Below, in pieces: positions 1-11,189 of a stretch of 64,000 nt of DNA (its first letter is position 1; each line of letters opens with the position of its first letter). Below the pieces are notes generated by a model, which saw only the letters and a program-made list of their open reading frames with translations, did no database searches and had not been told where the DNA came from. This DNA comes from Plectrocnemia conspersa (taxonomy: Eukaryota > Arthropoda > Insecta > Trichoptera > Polycentropodidae): positions 1,922,001-1,986,000 of the forward strand of contig VTFK01000073.1 of NCBI GenBank assembly GCA_009617715.1, read 5' to 3'. Both the position numbers and the translations under genes were made by a program.

Positions 1-527
1 ATTGCATTCGGTTATGTCTGTTCCATTGTTGCTGCATCACGCTGATCTGTTACATTTAATATTGGTTCTTTTTATTCAAAAGAGATTATTGTTGCCGTGG
101 CAATATTAGTTTTTTGTATAATACGTTCCCGATGCAAACCCATACGTTCGTACGAGAGATTAATTAACAAAAGGACTACCGAGTTGAAAGTTGGTTCTAT
201 AAAAGGTTATGAAATAAAAAAATATTTGTATAATATATCGATTCGTATATTTGTATGCGCCTGATTTTTTTATGTTTGTGATTGATTTTTTATCGTAGTG
301 GGTGTATTGATCACATGATAAAATTTTAGTAATATTTTTAAATTTTTAATACAGGGTTGTTATACAGAAGGGGTGGATTTTTTGCAAAAAGGGTTTACGG
401 AAAAGGCCGCAGTTGTATTAACTGCCCATCTCTCGAATGTAAGAATGTGATTAATTGCCAAAAAAAATCCCAGAGCGAGAGGAATGTTTAGAATGTTAGG
501 CGCGAGCGGGAACACTTGATTGAAATT

Positions 528-549
528 TTAAAAGGGTCCCCCCTTTTAA
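528..549. repeat. 9-bp perfect hairpin, 4-nt loop
   Basis: TTAAAAGGG (528-536), loop TCCC, CCCTTTTAA (541-549). Confidence 0.6.
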
Positions 550-625
550 TTTCGCTCATCAAATTACGACACGAAAATTCGGCACATACTCAACTCAATT
601 AATATTAAAGTATGTACCATAAATA

Positions 626-660
626 TGAGGGCGAGTCAAACGAAAAACTTAAATATTTTT
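626..660 (+). repeat. Possible mariner terminal-repeat fragment
   Basis: ATGAGGGCGAGTCAAACGAA resembles the terminal inverted repeat start of several insect mariner-like elements (TAYGAGGGYGAGTCAA...). No transposase or second end is seen nearby. Confidence 0.3.
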
Positions 661-989
661 TTAATATTTATTTGGGCAAAATCATTTTTTTTTACTAACA
701 TTTAAAAAAATAAGTCAATATTATTCGTTGTTGTTTTATTTTTAATATACAACCAATTTTGATTCGTTTATTTGATTTGATAATTCTGCTTTATCACAAT
801 ATTATTTTTATGTAATGCTTAATTTAAAGCCACTGATGATTAAATTCATAGGTTGAAAGCTGTTTGTTTTATTCAAATATAGTTGTCTAGCTAAATTATT
901 AATTTGTTATATTTTTCTATATATTGTAAAAAATAAAAATTAATGTTTTATTCAACATCGCATGATATTTGACAATACATATTTTTCGA

Positions 990-1215
990 CAAAACAGGTG
1001 TTAGTCTAATGCGTTACAAATGGTTAAACTCAATCTAAACATATTAAAGACATGTCTGTGAATCAGTAACATTTATTTTAATAGTTTTAAGCAAATATTA
1101 CAGCTTTTAATCTATGGATATCACTATGCATGACCTAGCTTTATTTTATTTTTAATTAATAATCACAATATTCATTTGTGAAATTAGGAATATATAAGAA
1201 AACCTGATCTGTAAA
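990..1215 (-). repeat. Diverged repeat copy D, sharing a tail with the SINE family
   Basis: On the minus strand it follows the copy at 24224-24480 in order: AGGTTTTCTTATAT, TTTCACAAATGAATATTGTG, a central AT-rich part, GTTACTGATTCACAGAC, and the tail TTGTAACGCATTAGACTAAC then ACCTGT. It is heavily diverged. Confidence 0.55.
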
Positions 1216-1289
1216 AATCGATTGGAATTAAAATTATATATTAGTCACTATTATCGATCTTCCAGACACAATATCAAAATTAATAACAC

Positions 1290-1335
1290 TAGGGTTTCTA
1301 TAGGATTTGAATACATGTATTTCGTGCTGGTCAGC
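1290..1335 (+). repeat. Fragment of the same repeat family (5' part)
   Basis: AGGGTTTCTATAGGATTTG followed by ACATGTATTTCGTG resembles the start of the 24224-24480 copy (AGGGTTTCCTAGATTTG ... AGATGTATTTCGTG). It is short, so support is limited. Confidence 0.35.
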
Positions 1336-1435
1336 ACAATATAACAAAAACATTTAATTGGTCCGTTCTTGCAAAATTATATTATTGCTTAATATATTTT
1401 TCATAAAAAGGTGCATATTTGATTATTGAGAATAA

Positions 1436-1590
1436 AATTAGTCTGCTAATTAGTGACATATATTTAATTAATTATAATCGATTTTTACAGCTTATCAATA
1501 TGCGAATTTAGCTAGCTCGATTTTATTTGATTTTTTATCACGATAAGCATCTGTGAGATTAAAAAAATCTAAGAAAACTTAATCTTCGAT
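1436..1590 (-). repeat. Diverged repeat copy E, sharing a tail with the SINE family
   Basis: On the minus strand: TTTTCTTAGATTTTTTTAAT, CTCACAGATGCTTATCGTGA, AATTAAATATATGTCACTAA and TTAGCAGAC. The first and third blocks closely match 24224-24480. The 3' CGCATTG tail is missing. Confidence 0.55.
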
Positions 1591-3109
1591 ATTCTATTGA
1601 AATTATAATTATGTAAAAAACACTAATTACAAATTTAAAATACTATGGTTCATATCGGATCCAGTTTTTTCGTTTTGTTAGTCAATATTATTTTGTAAAA
1701 CAATTTTTTTAATGTTTCACAGATTTTTCTAAAAAAATTAATATTTGAGAACACTGTTTAATGCATTGTTTTGAGACTTTCAGCTATTAGTCACCGACTT
1801 ATACCGTTGATCTATCGTGCTGGTTATATTTTCTAGATATATAAAGTGTATAATGTAAAAAAATATATTAGAATCTATATTATCATATTTTTAACAATAT
1901 ATTCAATATGGCCAATCTATAGACTCATTTTTAACTATTAGATAAAAAATAGTTTTGATAATAAAAAAAATTTAAGGGTGATATCTGATTTATACAAAAA
2001 AATGACACTCAAATTGTGCTTTCAATTTTATTTATTGCCAATGTACATGACAATGACACAGTGCTTATAAATTATGATTTATTGCTTAGTAAGGATAAAT
2101 ATATATTTAGTTACAACCCGATAGAAAATTTGGTTTGATCTAAATGATGAAAATGGATCGCAGTCACGATACATCCACACATACTCGAGACAGGAAGCCG
2201 AAAAAGTACTAAGGCGAAATTACGTTTGTGCCAATTATACACACGAATGCTTGGGTGGTTGGTAGTCGATTCGTTTTTGCTGACGTGCAATTCTCAAATC
2301 GATATAGTTCAAATCCAATATACGATAATGGAACCAAAAAAATTACAGTAAAGAATCTATAATTATTATAGTTCAGATTTAAAATTTACATTATGTTACA
2401 AATGAATGTCGGTCAGGATTTTATAATATTGGAACCTAAAATATTATAGCTTATTTTTTTTAAATAAGGAATCTTATAAAAAATAAGTGTAAATATATTA
2501 ATGAGAGTTTTAACTTCTGGATTTATAAATTCAAAGCGTTATCGAGTTTGTTTAGATATTTATATATTTCTTAAAATTTTTGAAAAAACTCAGAAAAGTT
2601 GAAAGATTTCTATATGAAATGCTTCGAGAAAGAACGCACTTATTTCGTCGTCAACATTTGGCTGCCACGATTATATCGTATATAAGACTATAATTTTATA
2701 AAAAAAAACACAAATATTAACGTTGATTTGAATTCAGACAAATAATACTAACAATTAATTGAAAGCGAACAAAGCTTATTGGTTATATCAAGAATATTAT
2801 ATTTTAACTATAACAACAAGATATCTTTCGCAAAAACATTTTAGATAAATCATATAAGTAGGACCATAAAATAATTTATTAATAAAACAAAGTCTACTAT
2901 CCAAAAATGGACTACAAATTTTTCTTGTTCCCTTTATAAAAGTTTATATACATTATAGCTATAGTTCTGAAAAAGTTACCAATTATGTGTGTATGTGTAT
3001 AATGATGACTATATTTATGTTTGTGTATTTTGTATTTAATAATATTATTTAAATTAAAAAAAAAACGAAAAATCAAATTAGATTTTTTTATGATTTTGAA
3101 GAGAAAGAG

Positions 3110-3640
3110 AGTGTATTTTTTTACTCAGTAACGTTTCCTAACGATATTTTAAAGCAGTCTTAGAAAGTTTGACCATCACTGCTATGAAGTTCGACTCTTT
3201 AAAGCCTCAAAGCTTGGTGTGACGTTTGATTCTTACGAATGTCCACGCCACACACTCGTAAAAGGCGTTTACGAGTTTGTTTCTGAGCGTCGGGGTCGTA
3301 TCGTTTAATTGGTCTAGGGGTCGTAAAAAGGGATTTGCATGACCTCGCAGGGGGTCCATTCCCGTTGGCGGTGTGTGTCGCCCAATGAGAGCGTTTGGCG
3401 CGTTTTGTACTCTGAGCCATCGCGTGACGGGCTCCTTTTTTGATTCGCGTTTCGCTTTATATGCACACATAAATACAAAAGGTATGCATGCATAGGAGTA
3501 CCGCGTAAATTTGTACCCTTTATCAGCTTCATAAGTGTACACCTGTAACTATGACTTTGATGGCTTGGCCCCCAAAAAAGCGGATGGTGTGCATTTTTAC
3601 GCGAGCGACACGTAGGTATGGTATGCGCAAGTTTGGATAT
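3110..3640. promoter_or_regulatory. GC-richer island (candidate dac enhancer)
   Basis: Clearly richer in GC and CpG than the AT-rich flanks. Three overlapping minus-strand ORFs of 72-111 codons occupy different frames of the same bases, which indicates composition rather than coding. A homeodomain-type TTAATTG lies at 3305-3311. Confidence 0.3.
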
Positions 3641-3649
3641 TTTTTTATA

Positions 3650-4620
3650 TGCATAAATGCATATAGATATATATTATCTATATATACATGCAATGTGTAA
3701 TAATATATATTTTTAATTAATTTTATTCAAAGCATTTTGTGATTTTATTACACATATTTTGTGTCAAACTATAAAGGATATTCGGATGATCTGGAAAATA
3801 TGTTTTATTATATGATTCATTGATATAAATAAAATTTAATTATTTATATGTGTATTTTTAAATGTGAATTTTGCCACATATATTTAAGTTGGTCTTTAGC
3901 GAAGCTGAAATTTTATATTAAATACAAAAAAAAGTATGCAATTATTTTATTTTGAATAGCATTTTATATATATTACTGTTATTCACCAGTATATTATTTA
4001 TTATCTTATTAGCATATGATTCAATAAAATTGGCAAACAATGCAATTTATTTTACTTTGAACATTCATAATAAATTATATAAGCAACATTTTCTTTACAT
4101 GTATGCATTATTAGTACAGGTGCGAAAATATGTTATTTAACGTGTCATTAATTAGCGTTCAATTAAATATTAACTGTATTTAATATCAAAAAAGGCTTCG
4201 CAGCCTCGAGCGCCTAATAAACGAGTGTCGGTTGTATACAACCAGATGTTGCGTTTTATTGCAGGAGAGTGCAGTGGCAAATTTAATTTTAAATGTTTTA
4301 TAATTGAAAAGGGTTTAATTATAACTTGCATTTGCCGTAAATAATACTTAAAAAATAATATAACTATGAATATCATTAATTTGTGTAAGCATGTATTTAA
4401 TATAACAAGTAGCTTAAATTAAATTATTTTATACAATGTTAATATTATGATTTATTTTTTCTATTTAATACTAGGCCTATTTATTTTATTTTTTAATATA
4501 TTATTACAAATCTGACCGTCATGACTTCACAGTATTCCCTAATGTGCCATGATGACCATTATATAAACAATACATATACAATTAAATATAAAAAATATTG
4601 TTTACACCTAAAATAGATAC
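3650..4620. other. AT-rich stretch
   Basis: No recognisable gene. CTTCACAGTATTCCCTAA at about 4524-4542 resembles the hAT right end (CTTCAGAATCCCTAA) and may be a relic of a relative. Small ORFs at 3952 and 4170 are AT-rich and not gene-like. Confidence 0.4.
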
Positions 4621-4633
4621 GCACAATTTCACA

Positions 4634-4801
4634 TTATTTTTCTAGCTCCTCATAGCTATAGCAGAAAACATCCTCGTTCTCGACATGCTCGTAGAGAATC
4701 TGGATGACTCGTGCATAAGCAGTATTCACTTGAAAATGCTTGTCGAAGCTGTCACTTAGCAACTTTAAAAAGTACTTCATCAGATAAATACGATGAATTG
4801 T
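4634..4801 (-). pseudogene. 3' terminal part of the same LINE, beyond the hAT insertion
   Basis: With the hAT and one target duplication removed, the minus strand continues from the RT remnant into an open stretch ending at 4634. Recognisable segments are IYLMKYFLKLLSDSFDKHF (compare the LINE block FLYKLLNGSIDCPELL) and NTAYARVIQILYEH. The same terminal region recurs on the plus strand at 7880-8163: the DNA words TTCTAGTGCC, GATACAATTCAT and ACTTTTTAAAGTTGCT appear in the same order in both. This supports a shared LINE family rather than a host gene. Confidence 0.6.
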
Positions 4802-4809
4802 ATCACAAC
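4802..4809 (+). repeat. hAT target-site duplication, left copy
   Basis: ATCACAAC, identical to 5875-5882 on the other side of the element. Confidence 0.85.
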
Positions 4810-4924
4810 TAGGGATTCTGTGTCGAGACAACCCGGGAATTTATTCCCGAGAATTCAAAGATTTTTTGCTGTCTCGAGTCCCGGGAATTTAAAAATTAAT
4901 AACCCGGGACTCGAGACTTTCCGA

Positions 4925-5516
4925 AGTGCAATTTTACAAAAATATGTAAAGAGCGAATTTGATGTCGAGCTTAATTTATGTCTTGATATGAAGACAAGGT
5001 GGACTTCCTTATTACCCATGATCTCGAGATTTTGAAAGTTACGAAATTGCATTAGAAAATCATTAATTGATCTTGGCATCGGCCAAATTTGGAATGAATC
5101 GAACATTCACGTATTGGAAAATATTTGTGAAGTACTCATTCCTATAAAACTGGCAGTTGAAGCTCTAAGTCGTCGAGATGCCACTTTATTAACTTCCGAA
5201 ATTATTGTTAATTTCCTTTTAAAAAAAATATTTGAAATCAACACAAATGTCGCACGAACCCCCAAAATATTTCAACGACTAGAAATAAAAAATTCAACTT
5301 TAAAAAGGAGTTTCAGATATTAGATTCAACTATCAAGCGAACTCCGAATCTAGAGCTTTTATTCAAATCATTGCTTACAATTAAACTAACATCTACAGAA
5401 AGCGAGAGAGTTTTTTCTACATCTGGAATATTTGCCACAAATCCAGGAACAGGCTATGTGATTCATCATTAACCTTCTTGGTGTTTTTAAAAACATATTT
5501 TTCCTTACAAAAGTAA
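4925..5516 (+). pseudogene. hAT transposase, C-terminal half, broken
   Basis: One frame reads from about 4925 to 5323 with a single internal TGA (5033-5035). It shows LNLCLDMKTRWTSLLPMISRF, matching the hAT block around D-x-x-TRWNS, then VLIPIKLAVEALSRRDATLL, matching the region before the C-terminal domain. After a frameshift near 5320 come TSTESERVFSTSGIFAT and, after another shift, NRLCDSSLTFLVFLKTYF. These form the hAT C-terminal dimerisation domain (hATC: SxERxFS..G followed by NRLxxxxLxxLxFLK), ending at a TAA at 5514-5516. The BED zinc finger and the N-terminal catalytic part are absent. It cannot encode a working transposase. Confidence 0.8.
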
Positions 5517-5563
5517 AGGTTTTAACTTTATATTGATATAAATATTTCGATTAAAAAAATTGT

Positions 5564-5615
5564 AATAAATTAAATTTAAATAAATATCGAATAAATTAAA
5601 TTTAAATAAATATCG
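5564..5615 (+). repeat. Two perfect tandem 26-bp units inside the hAT
   Basis: The unit at 5564-5589 is repeated exactly at 5590-5615. It is AT-rich, begins AATAAATTAAATTTAAATAA and ends TATCG. It lies just downstream of the transposase stop. Confidence 0.85.
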
Positions 5616-5673
5616 TGTTTTTAAATTGTTTTAATAAATTTTCACTTATCGTACCTATAACACAAATAATATA

Positions 5674-5745
5674 AGTTAATAATAATAAATTAAAAAAAGT
5701 TAATAATAATAAGTTAATTAAAGTTAATAATAATAAGTTATTTTT
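5674..5745 (+). repeat. Three tandem 24-bp units inside the hAT
   Basis: Units at 5674-5697, 5698-5721 and 5722-5745 each begin AGTTAATAATAATAA and vary in the last third. Confidence 0.8.
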
Positions 5746-5874
5746 TTAACATAATTTTTTTTCATGATTATACGAAAAATAATCAAAGTTTCGAGTCCCG
5801 GGAATTCCCGGGTCTTTAAAAATTTGGGTCTCGAGTCCCGGGAATCAAAAAAACCCGAGACTTCAGAATCCCTA

Positions 5875-5882
5875 ATCACAAC
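5875..5882 (+). repeat. hAT target-site duplication, right copy
   Basis: ATCACAAC, identical to 4802-4809. On the minus strand the join falls inside the LINE remnant. Confidence 0.85.
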
Positions 5883-6600
5883 GCTCCCAGCAAAAAGGCA
5901 CTAGAATACTAATACGGATACGACCCGTACTAAATTTTAAAGAAATATTTGAAAAAAATTCTTTGGCTTTTCTCCAACAACAGCTTCACTATAATTCCAA
6001 AGAATGAAGCCATATTCGAGGACACTTAAGTACATAACCCAAATTAACAAAGCGCTTCATATAACAGCACCAAATATTCTCGATATCTTATCGCTAACTT
6101 TGGCGATATGCATGTAAAATATCCATCATTGCTCAAAAGTCATCAATTTTTGCTTTAAACACCTCCGCCTAAGCTGCAAGATAATTCCGCGGGCAAGGAG
6201 ATTTTAAAACTTGGCGATGCTGAAAGCTTGTCGATTGTCGTTTTTGTGCGAATAATCTAAAACACTTTCAGGTCATCAGCATATGATAAATATTTCGAAG
6301 TATTAATTGCCGCACGTATTTCATTGATAAATAACAAAAAGAGGAGAGGACCCAGATTGGATCCCTGTGGTACTCCAGATGAGCGAAATACTCATCGGAG
6401 CTACGATTGTCATAGCTCAAATACTGACGCGAAGTAACTAAAAAAAGCTAACAAGACCGTTTGAAAAACTGAAGTTGCTTAGCTTTCGAAGAAGTAGCTC
6501 ATGACAAACTTTGTCGAAAGACGGTATAGACAGCATTAACCTGGATTTTAAAATCGAATAATTTTGTCACTGCCTTTGAGATGTACAGAGGTTAGTGACG
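5883..6600 (-). pseudogene. LINE reverse transcriptase remnant (Jockey/CR1-type)
   Basis: Reading the minus strand from about 6600 down: VNAVYTVFRQSL corresponds to the RT block VDAIYTDFSKAFD. SGVPQGSNLGPLLFLLFINE (about 6385-6325) then YADDLKVF (ending near 6260) are the diagnostic RT motifs (SGVPQGS and the catalytic YADD). Further down LEYGFILWN (about 6025-6000) matches the C-terminal LEYGSxxWxP block of Jockey and CR1 LINEs. Frames change several times and stops are present, so it is dead. The element continues past the hAT insertion into 4634-4801. Confidence 0.75.
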
Positions 6601-6609
6601 ACTTAGATA

Positions 6610-7230
6610 CTTATATAAACGATGACAGGCTAGATATTTTTCTTGTATAGCTATCAAACTACAGTGTATTTAAAAAAATATATTTAATGAATATATAATA
6701 AAGCTATTGTACATCGGTTGCCAATATTAGGGTCTATCTGATCTGGCTGAGTTTACATATTAAAAATGGTAGTGTCAATTCTTAAACACGCTGTTAATTT
6801 TGTGCTAAAGAAAAAGGCGCTGCAAAATACATCTCAAACTGGTTCTTTTTATGTCAATTATATAATGAACAGACATGATAGTAAGAAGAAATAGCATTTA
6901 TGGTAAAAAATAATAAGTGGAAAGCCATTCAGCAATAAAACAGTTAAAAATTGAACTAAATGACATGTTATAGAAATGCTGCGCGCGTTGGAAGCCAAAA
7001 ATAAAAGAAATTGCATTACTTAAAAATAAAAAAACTTCCATTGTCCTCTTGCTTGATCATTAAAATTTATTTTTTTAATTATCTGACTACAAATAAAAAA
7101 CATCGGTTATTTAGTCGTTCTCATCAGAATATTTGTATAACAGTTTGGGTATGAAAAATGTTTTCGTTCTTACGCTTGTTGCGCAATTATTATTGATTTT
7201 ACTCTCACTTTTTTTCATAATATCCAAAAA
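6610..7230. other. AT-rich stretch after the LINE relic
   Basis: Nothing recognisable. It may include further decayed LINE sequence. Confidence 0.4.
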
Positions 7231-7239
7231 ATCCGTTTA

Positions 7240-7610
7240 AGATTCACGCATCAATCGCCTGGTACATCCGAAAGAGTCCAGGTACTAATCGAAAGCAGGT
7301 AAACTACGATGCCCGCGGGCGTCCCGAATTGCATGCGCGCAAAACGTCCGTTCACGCGCTCGTGTGTTTGTGCATCGATGCGTGTGTATTTTTTCCTACA
7401 CATGTGTGTATGTTAGTAAAGTTCGCGGACAAGGCGGAACATATCTATGCAAATATCTGACCGTTTCCTCGACATGTCAGTCTGTCTGTCAGTTCGTTCG
7501 CGTGCTTCCAGTCGTTCCCCCGGGAATATATTGCTAACAAAACGTGCCGATATTACGCCACCGATGCCAATCAATCTGATTGCCTTTGTGTGTATGCAAA
7601 CTATAAAATA
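7240..7610. promoter_or_regulatory. GC-richer island
   Basis: CpG-rich core at 7300-7380. Opposed ORFs at 7413-7613 (minus) and 7447-7692 (plus) overlap and look incidental. It precedes the second LINE fragment. Confidence 0.28.
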
Positions 7611-7879
7611 CAATATCTTATATACAATAGTGTTTCATTATGAAAGTCATTGTGGACATTGGAAATATATTGTAATAAAAAATAATTTATAACGTTTTAT
7701 AATGCCAATAGGTATAATAAACATATATTTAATCATTATTTTTTTAATGGAAACTTGACTCATTGTTTTTGTAACAAAGTTAAAAAATAAAAATCATTGT
7801 CTTGAAAGAATACTTAATTTGTGGATATACTTATATACTTAAATTAAGTGATGATCTTTTACGGTATTGATTTTAAAAA

Positions 7880-8163
7880 AAAATATCTATTGATTATGAA
7901 CGTATTTTTATTCTAGTGCCTCTTTGCTAAGAGTGTTCAGATACAATTCATTGCATTTTCAGCGTAATTTATACTCAATAAAGCACTTTTTAAAGTTGCT
8001 CGTTGCGACTTTCGGCTGTGAATTTGAGTGTCCCAGAGAGTCGCGATCGCGTCCCGCTGCGGCCAGACGTCAGCGCTTGAGAACGCTCCTCTTGCGCAAG
8101 CCATACAGCTTCTCAACAAGCTTGCCAATCGCATCACTCATCACAGCCGGAATAGATATGTAA
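7880..8163 (+). pseudogene. Second, 5'-truncated copy of the LINE 3' end
   Basis: It shares ordered blocks with the minus-strand LINE end at 4634-5932: TTCTAGTGCC near 7911, GATACAATTCAT near 7940 and ACTTTTTAAAGTTGCT near 7986. Two frames carry the coding remnant: FLKLLVATFGCEFECPRES and then ENAPLAQAIQLLNKLANRI, which aligns with NTAYARVIQILYEHVEN of the first copy. The core 8030-8130 is much richer in GC than its surroundings. It ends just before a hairpin at 8188-8220. Confidence 0.6.
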
Positions 8164-8187
8164 CATACATTTATATATTATAGCTTT

Positions 8188-8220
8188 AAGAGCAATAATA
8201 CATTTTGTATTATTGCTCTT
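8188..8220. repeat. Perfect 14-bp hairpin, 5-nt loop
   Basis: AAGAGCAATAATAC at 8188-8201 pairs with GTATTATTGCTCTT at 8207-8220 across the loop ATTTT. It lies 25 bp after the LINE fragment end. It may be a LINE 3' end structure or an unrelated hairpin. Confidence 0.7.
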
Positions 8221-8259
8221 TAAATAAATCCAGTTTCACACTTCCACCAGATTTTAATT

Positions 8260-9100
8260 AAGCGGAAATGTAAATGACAAAAATCAATTTGTAAGCACGT
8301 CGCTCATATTTTGCGTAAGCAATTATAGTCGCATCAACTTTAATTTACGTGTTTATTATGAAATATGTAATTACAACCGTTTATGTGCGTTTTATATATA
8401 TGATATACAAAACGCGCCCGTGTGCCGCAAACACGTACTTTTGGACCACCCTTTGTGTAGTACTATCGATGGCGTGAGGCCGCGTTCGTGAGTCGACGAA
8501 GTTCAATGCAAATATTTTAAAGTGCACTCGAGCGATTCAGTTTGATTTCTTGTCTGCAAACATTTGCCTTCCTACGAAATGGGTACACGGGGGAAACTTT
8601 TCAAATTGTTCTAACTGCGCAATTTAGAACGTTTACCGAATCAGTTAAAATTTCGGTTTGAAAATCAATTAGAAATAGCAGCTCTCATAATAATTTAACT
8701 TATATTATCTGAAAGCGAAAAGATTTTGCATAACATGTTTATTTTTAAAACAAGCGCTTTTGGAGCCCACCGACGTTTCCAACGAATCCTCACCAACAAT
8801 AAAACGATCATTTTTTAGGAACTGTTTTGTTGCGAGTCCGGTAATCGTGTTTGTTCAAAAGCAAACATGTCGTAAAACAATAATAATCACATGTGTGTGT
8901 ATATATTATAAACGTAAACGGACCGCTGTAGGGCCGCATATGAGCTACAAACAAACGGGTTAATTGCACACAGAAAAAAATAATCTTGTACGCCCCGGGG
9001 CTTATGTGTGTCGGTTGGTGATCTTTGAATGACCATTGTAAAATTACGGCCGTTTTAGTTTAGTATGCAAATGACGGAATTATTGTGCTATATAATATGT
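8260..9100. promoter_or_regulatory. GC-richer island
   Basis: A series of moderately GC-rich patches with many CpGs (for example 8410-8510 and 8930-9060). A 67-codon ORF at 8760 has no recognisable product. Confidence 0.28.
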
Positions 9101-9879
9101 ATTAAAAGCGCAAAGCATACAAAAAAATACCCTTTGAAAAGAAATAAATTCGGCGGAACAGGTGTACGGTTTTTCTCAGTAGGAATCAACATTAATTGGA
9201 TGTCTTAATAAATTAATTAATAATATCTATCTTGTTTTATTAGTAATATTACCTTGAAATAGGCTATAGAGATGTTTTTTTTGACGAGTTCAAAAATAAT
9301 TTGCTTATAAACCGAACAACGCTTTTAGTGTGAATATTGTTAGGAAATGTATGGTGCAATGGTGGTTCAAAAACATTGTGCTGGAGATGAAAACCTTAAA
9401 GACGAAAGTCCTAGGCATTCTTCTTTAGTTAATAATGAGAAACTGAATGAGTTAGTTGAATTATTTGCCTTTAAAATAATTTGAGAGCTTGAATAAAATG
9501 GCAAATAAAAAAGAAAGCTAAAGAAATGACAGATATGTAGTCTGTGACATGCAATACGATAAAAATCGAGTACAGAAAGCGTTCGCCACAATGATAAATA
9601 AAAATAGAGCCCCGAATCATTTTACAAAACCAAGCTTACACTAAAAAAATATCGTGAATCCTGGCAAACCAAACTGCTGTCAACTCAATAACTAATAATT
9701 TTCATAGCAACCTAAAAGTAAATTGTACAATTTTAAATATTTTTATCGAAGACTTTGTGTTTAAAAAAAATAGACAATTATAAATTGGTAGATTAAATAA
9801 TAAGAAGCGGCTGTACAGCATTATGATAAAAAATAAATATAATTAATTCGTATATTTGGCTTAGGCAAACTGTCTGGAA

Positions 9880-10520
9880 TGAGGGGGCATTACGTAGATT
9901 TTATTTTTCTCGTACCTAATCCTTAGCTGGGGATTATTTTAAAAGAAGGCTTTAATGATACCGAAACAATAATTCTTTGTCGTGGCATAATAACTTGAAT
10001 TAAAGCTGTGTAATAAGAGAAGGTGCAAGGGTTAGACGTGAAGGCGATTCCCTAATGAATTTCATCGGGGGTGATAAAAACCCGGCTGACTAATAAATTA
10101 CAGTCCTAGACATAATCATTTTTATTACATGAATAAATTAGTTATGTGTAGTCAATTCAAATGAAATATTAAAACTCGTTATTGCTACTTATTTTTTTTA
10201 TAAAATGTAAATACTGGCTGTGTTTTATTCAGGCGGTTACAAATTGTGGCACTTGCGCCCCGTAATTATCACAGATCCGCAATCGATGAATTAATCACAC
10301 GTTTGCCCCCGTCTTTTCGCAGTCCCAAGACTGCCAACTTGACGAACCGGCTCGAACCGAGCGGAAGACGGTTAGCCACAATCAAATATTCACAACTCAA
10401 TTTGACTGGGGGGGTAAATAAATAAACCGGGCACAAACTGTTACTGTGACTCGAATTTATAACGAGTAACAAATTCGCACTTGTGATTGCTCCTGAATGT
10501 TGCATGCCTCCAACACATAC
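9880..10520. promoter_or_regulatory. GC-richer island
   Basis: Two GC-richer blocks (9880-10110 and 10230-10520). A 78-codon minus ORF at 10269-10505 is not recognisable. Confidence 0.28.
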
Positions 10521-11189
10521 GTAACATTTCTGATGATACTTTACGACTAAGGACCTCTTGATTCAACTCAAGAATTATTTGCTTATATATTTATTGATTT
10601 AAATTTAAAAATCTCAATTTACTGTCGATCTAATAATAATAATAAAAATACACTTACTTAGACAAAGTGTTAAACATATTATGTAAAGTAATTTCTATTG
10701 ACACGGCTAAAATTTGGTAACAAAATGGTGGTATCTCTGTAATTAATAATATTAATTTTTTTATTTGTTTTGTATATATGTATATACATATACATATATA
10801 TATATAAATTAATTTTGAAAAAGCGTAAAACTTGTTTTGAAATACAATTATTTTTAATATAAATATAATACCATCGTTTGTTTTTTTATTTTATTTTAGT
10901 GTTATTTCTATATTAATATTTACGACGAGTGAAAATAAATGGTGAGGCTAAAATTTAATTATTTTTAGGTTTTTAACTTAATAGTCCATATTCTATATAC
11001 ATAAAATATACCCAAATAAACTTTATTTTATTATATTATATTATATTTATAAATTTTTTTGGCTTATAAAATATCTGCGATTGTTGAGATTTTCATATTA
11101 CACATCATTTTAATGCGCTACTTATTATTTAACACGTTAAATATTTTTTTTTTAGTGTTTTAAATAAATTTAGTTAAATTTATTTAATG

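Larger units (their letters stand above)
661..3100. other. AT-rich stretch
   Basis: Apart from the diverged repeats at 990-1600 I see only AT-rich, low-complexity intronic DNA. A small GC-richer patch lies at 2150-2300. Confidence 0.5.
4810..5874 (+). mobile_element. hAT-superfamily DNA transposon with 8-bp target duplication
   Basis: The 1,065-bp element begins with TAGGGATTCTG and ends with its inverted copy CAGAATCCCTA. It is flanked by a perfect 8-bp duplication ATCACAAC (4802-4809 and 5875-5882), the size expected for hAT elements. Both ends carry repeated subterminal motifs built on GTCTCGAGTCCCGGG (4871-4885, inverted at 4903-4917, direct at 5828-5842, shorter at 5791-5802), as expected of transposase-binding arrays. 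Inside is the C-terminal half of a hAT transposase (separate entry) and two internal tandem repeats. It sits inside the LINE remnant on the opposite strand, so it is the younger insertion. The missing 5' coding half makes it a defective, internally deleted copy. Confidence 0.85.

Noticed and set aside
3199..3542. Three overlapping minus-strand ORFs of 72-111 codons
   Set aside because: They use different frames of the same GC-richer island, have no recognisable domains and mutually exclude one another. Treated as a compositional effect.
10770..10810. TATATA-rich palindromic runs here and at about 3660, 17220 and 32430
   Set aside because: Simple AT low-complexity sequence that forms palindromes trivially.
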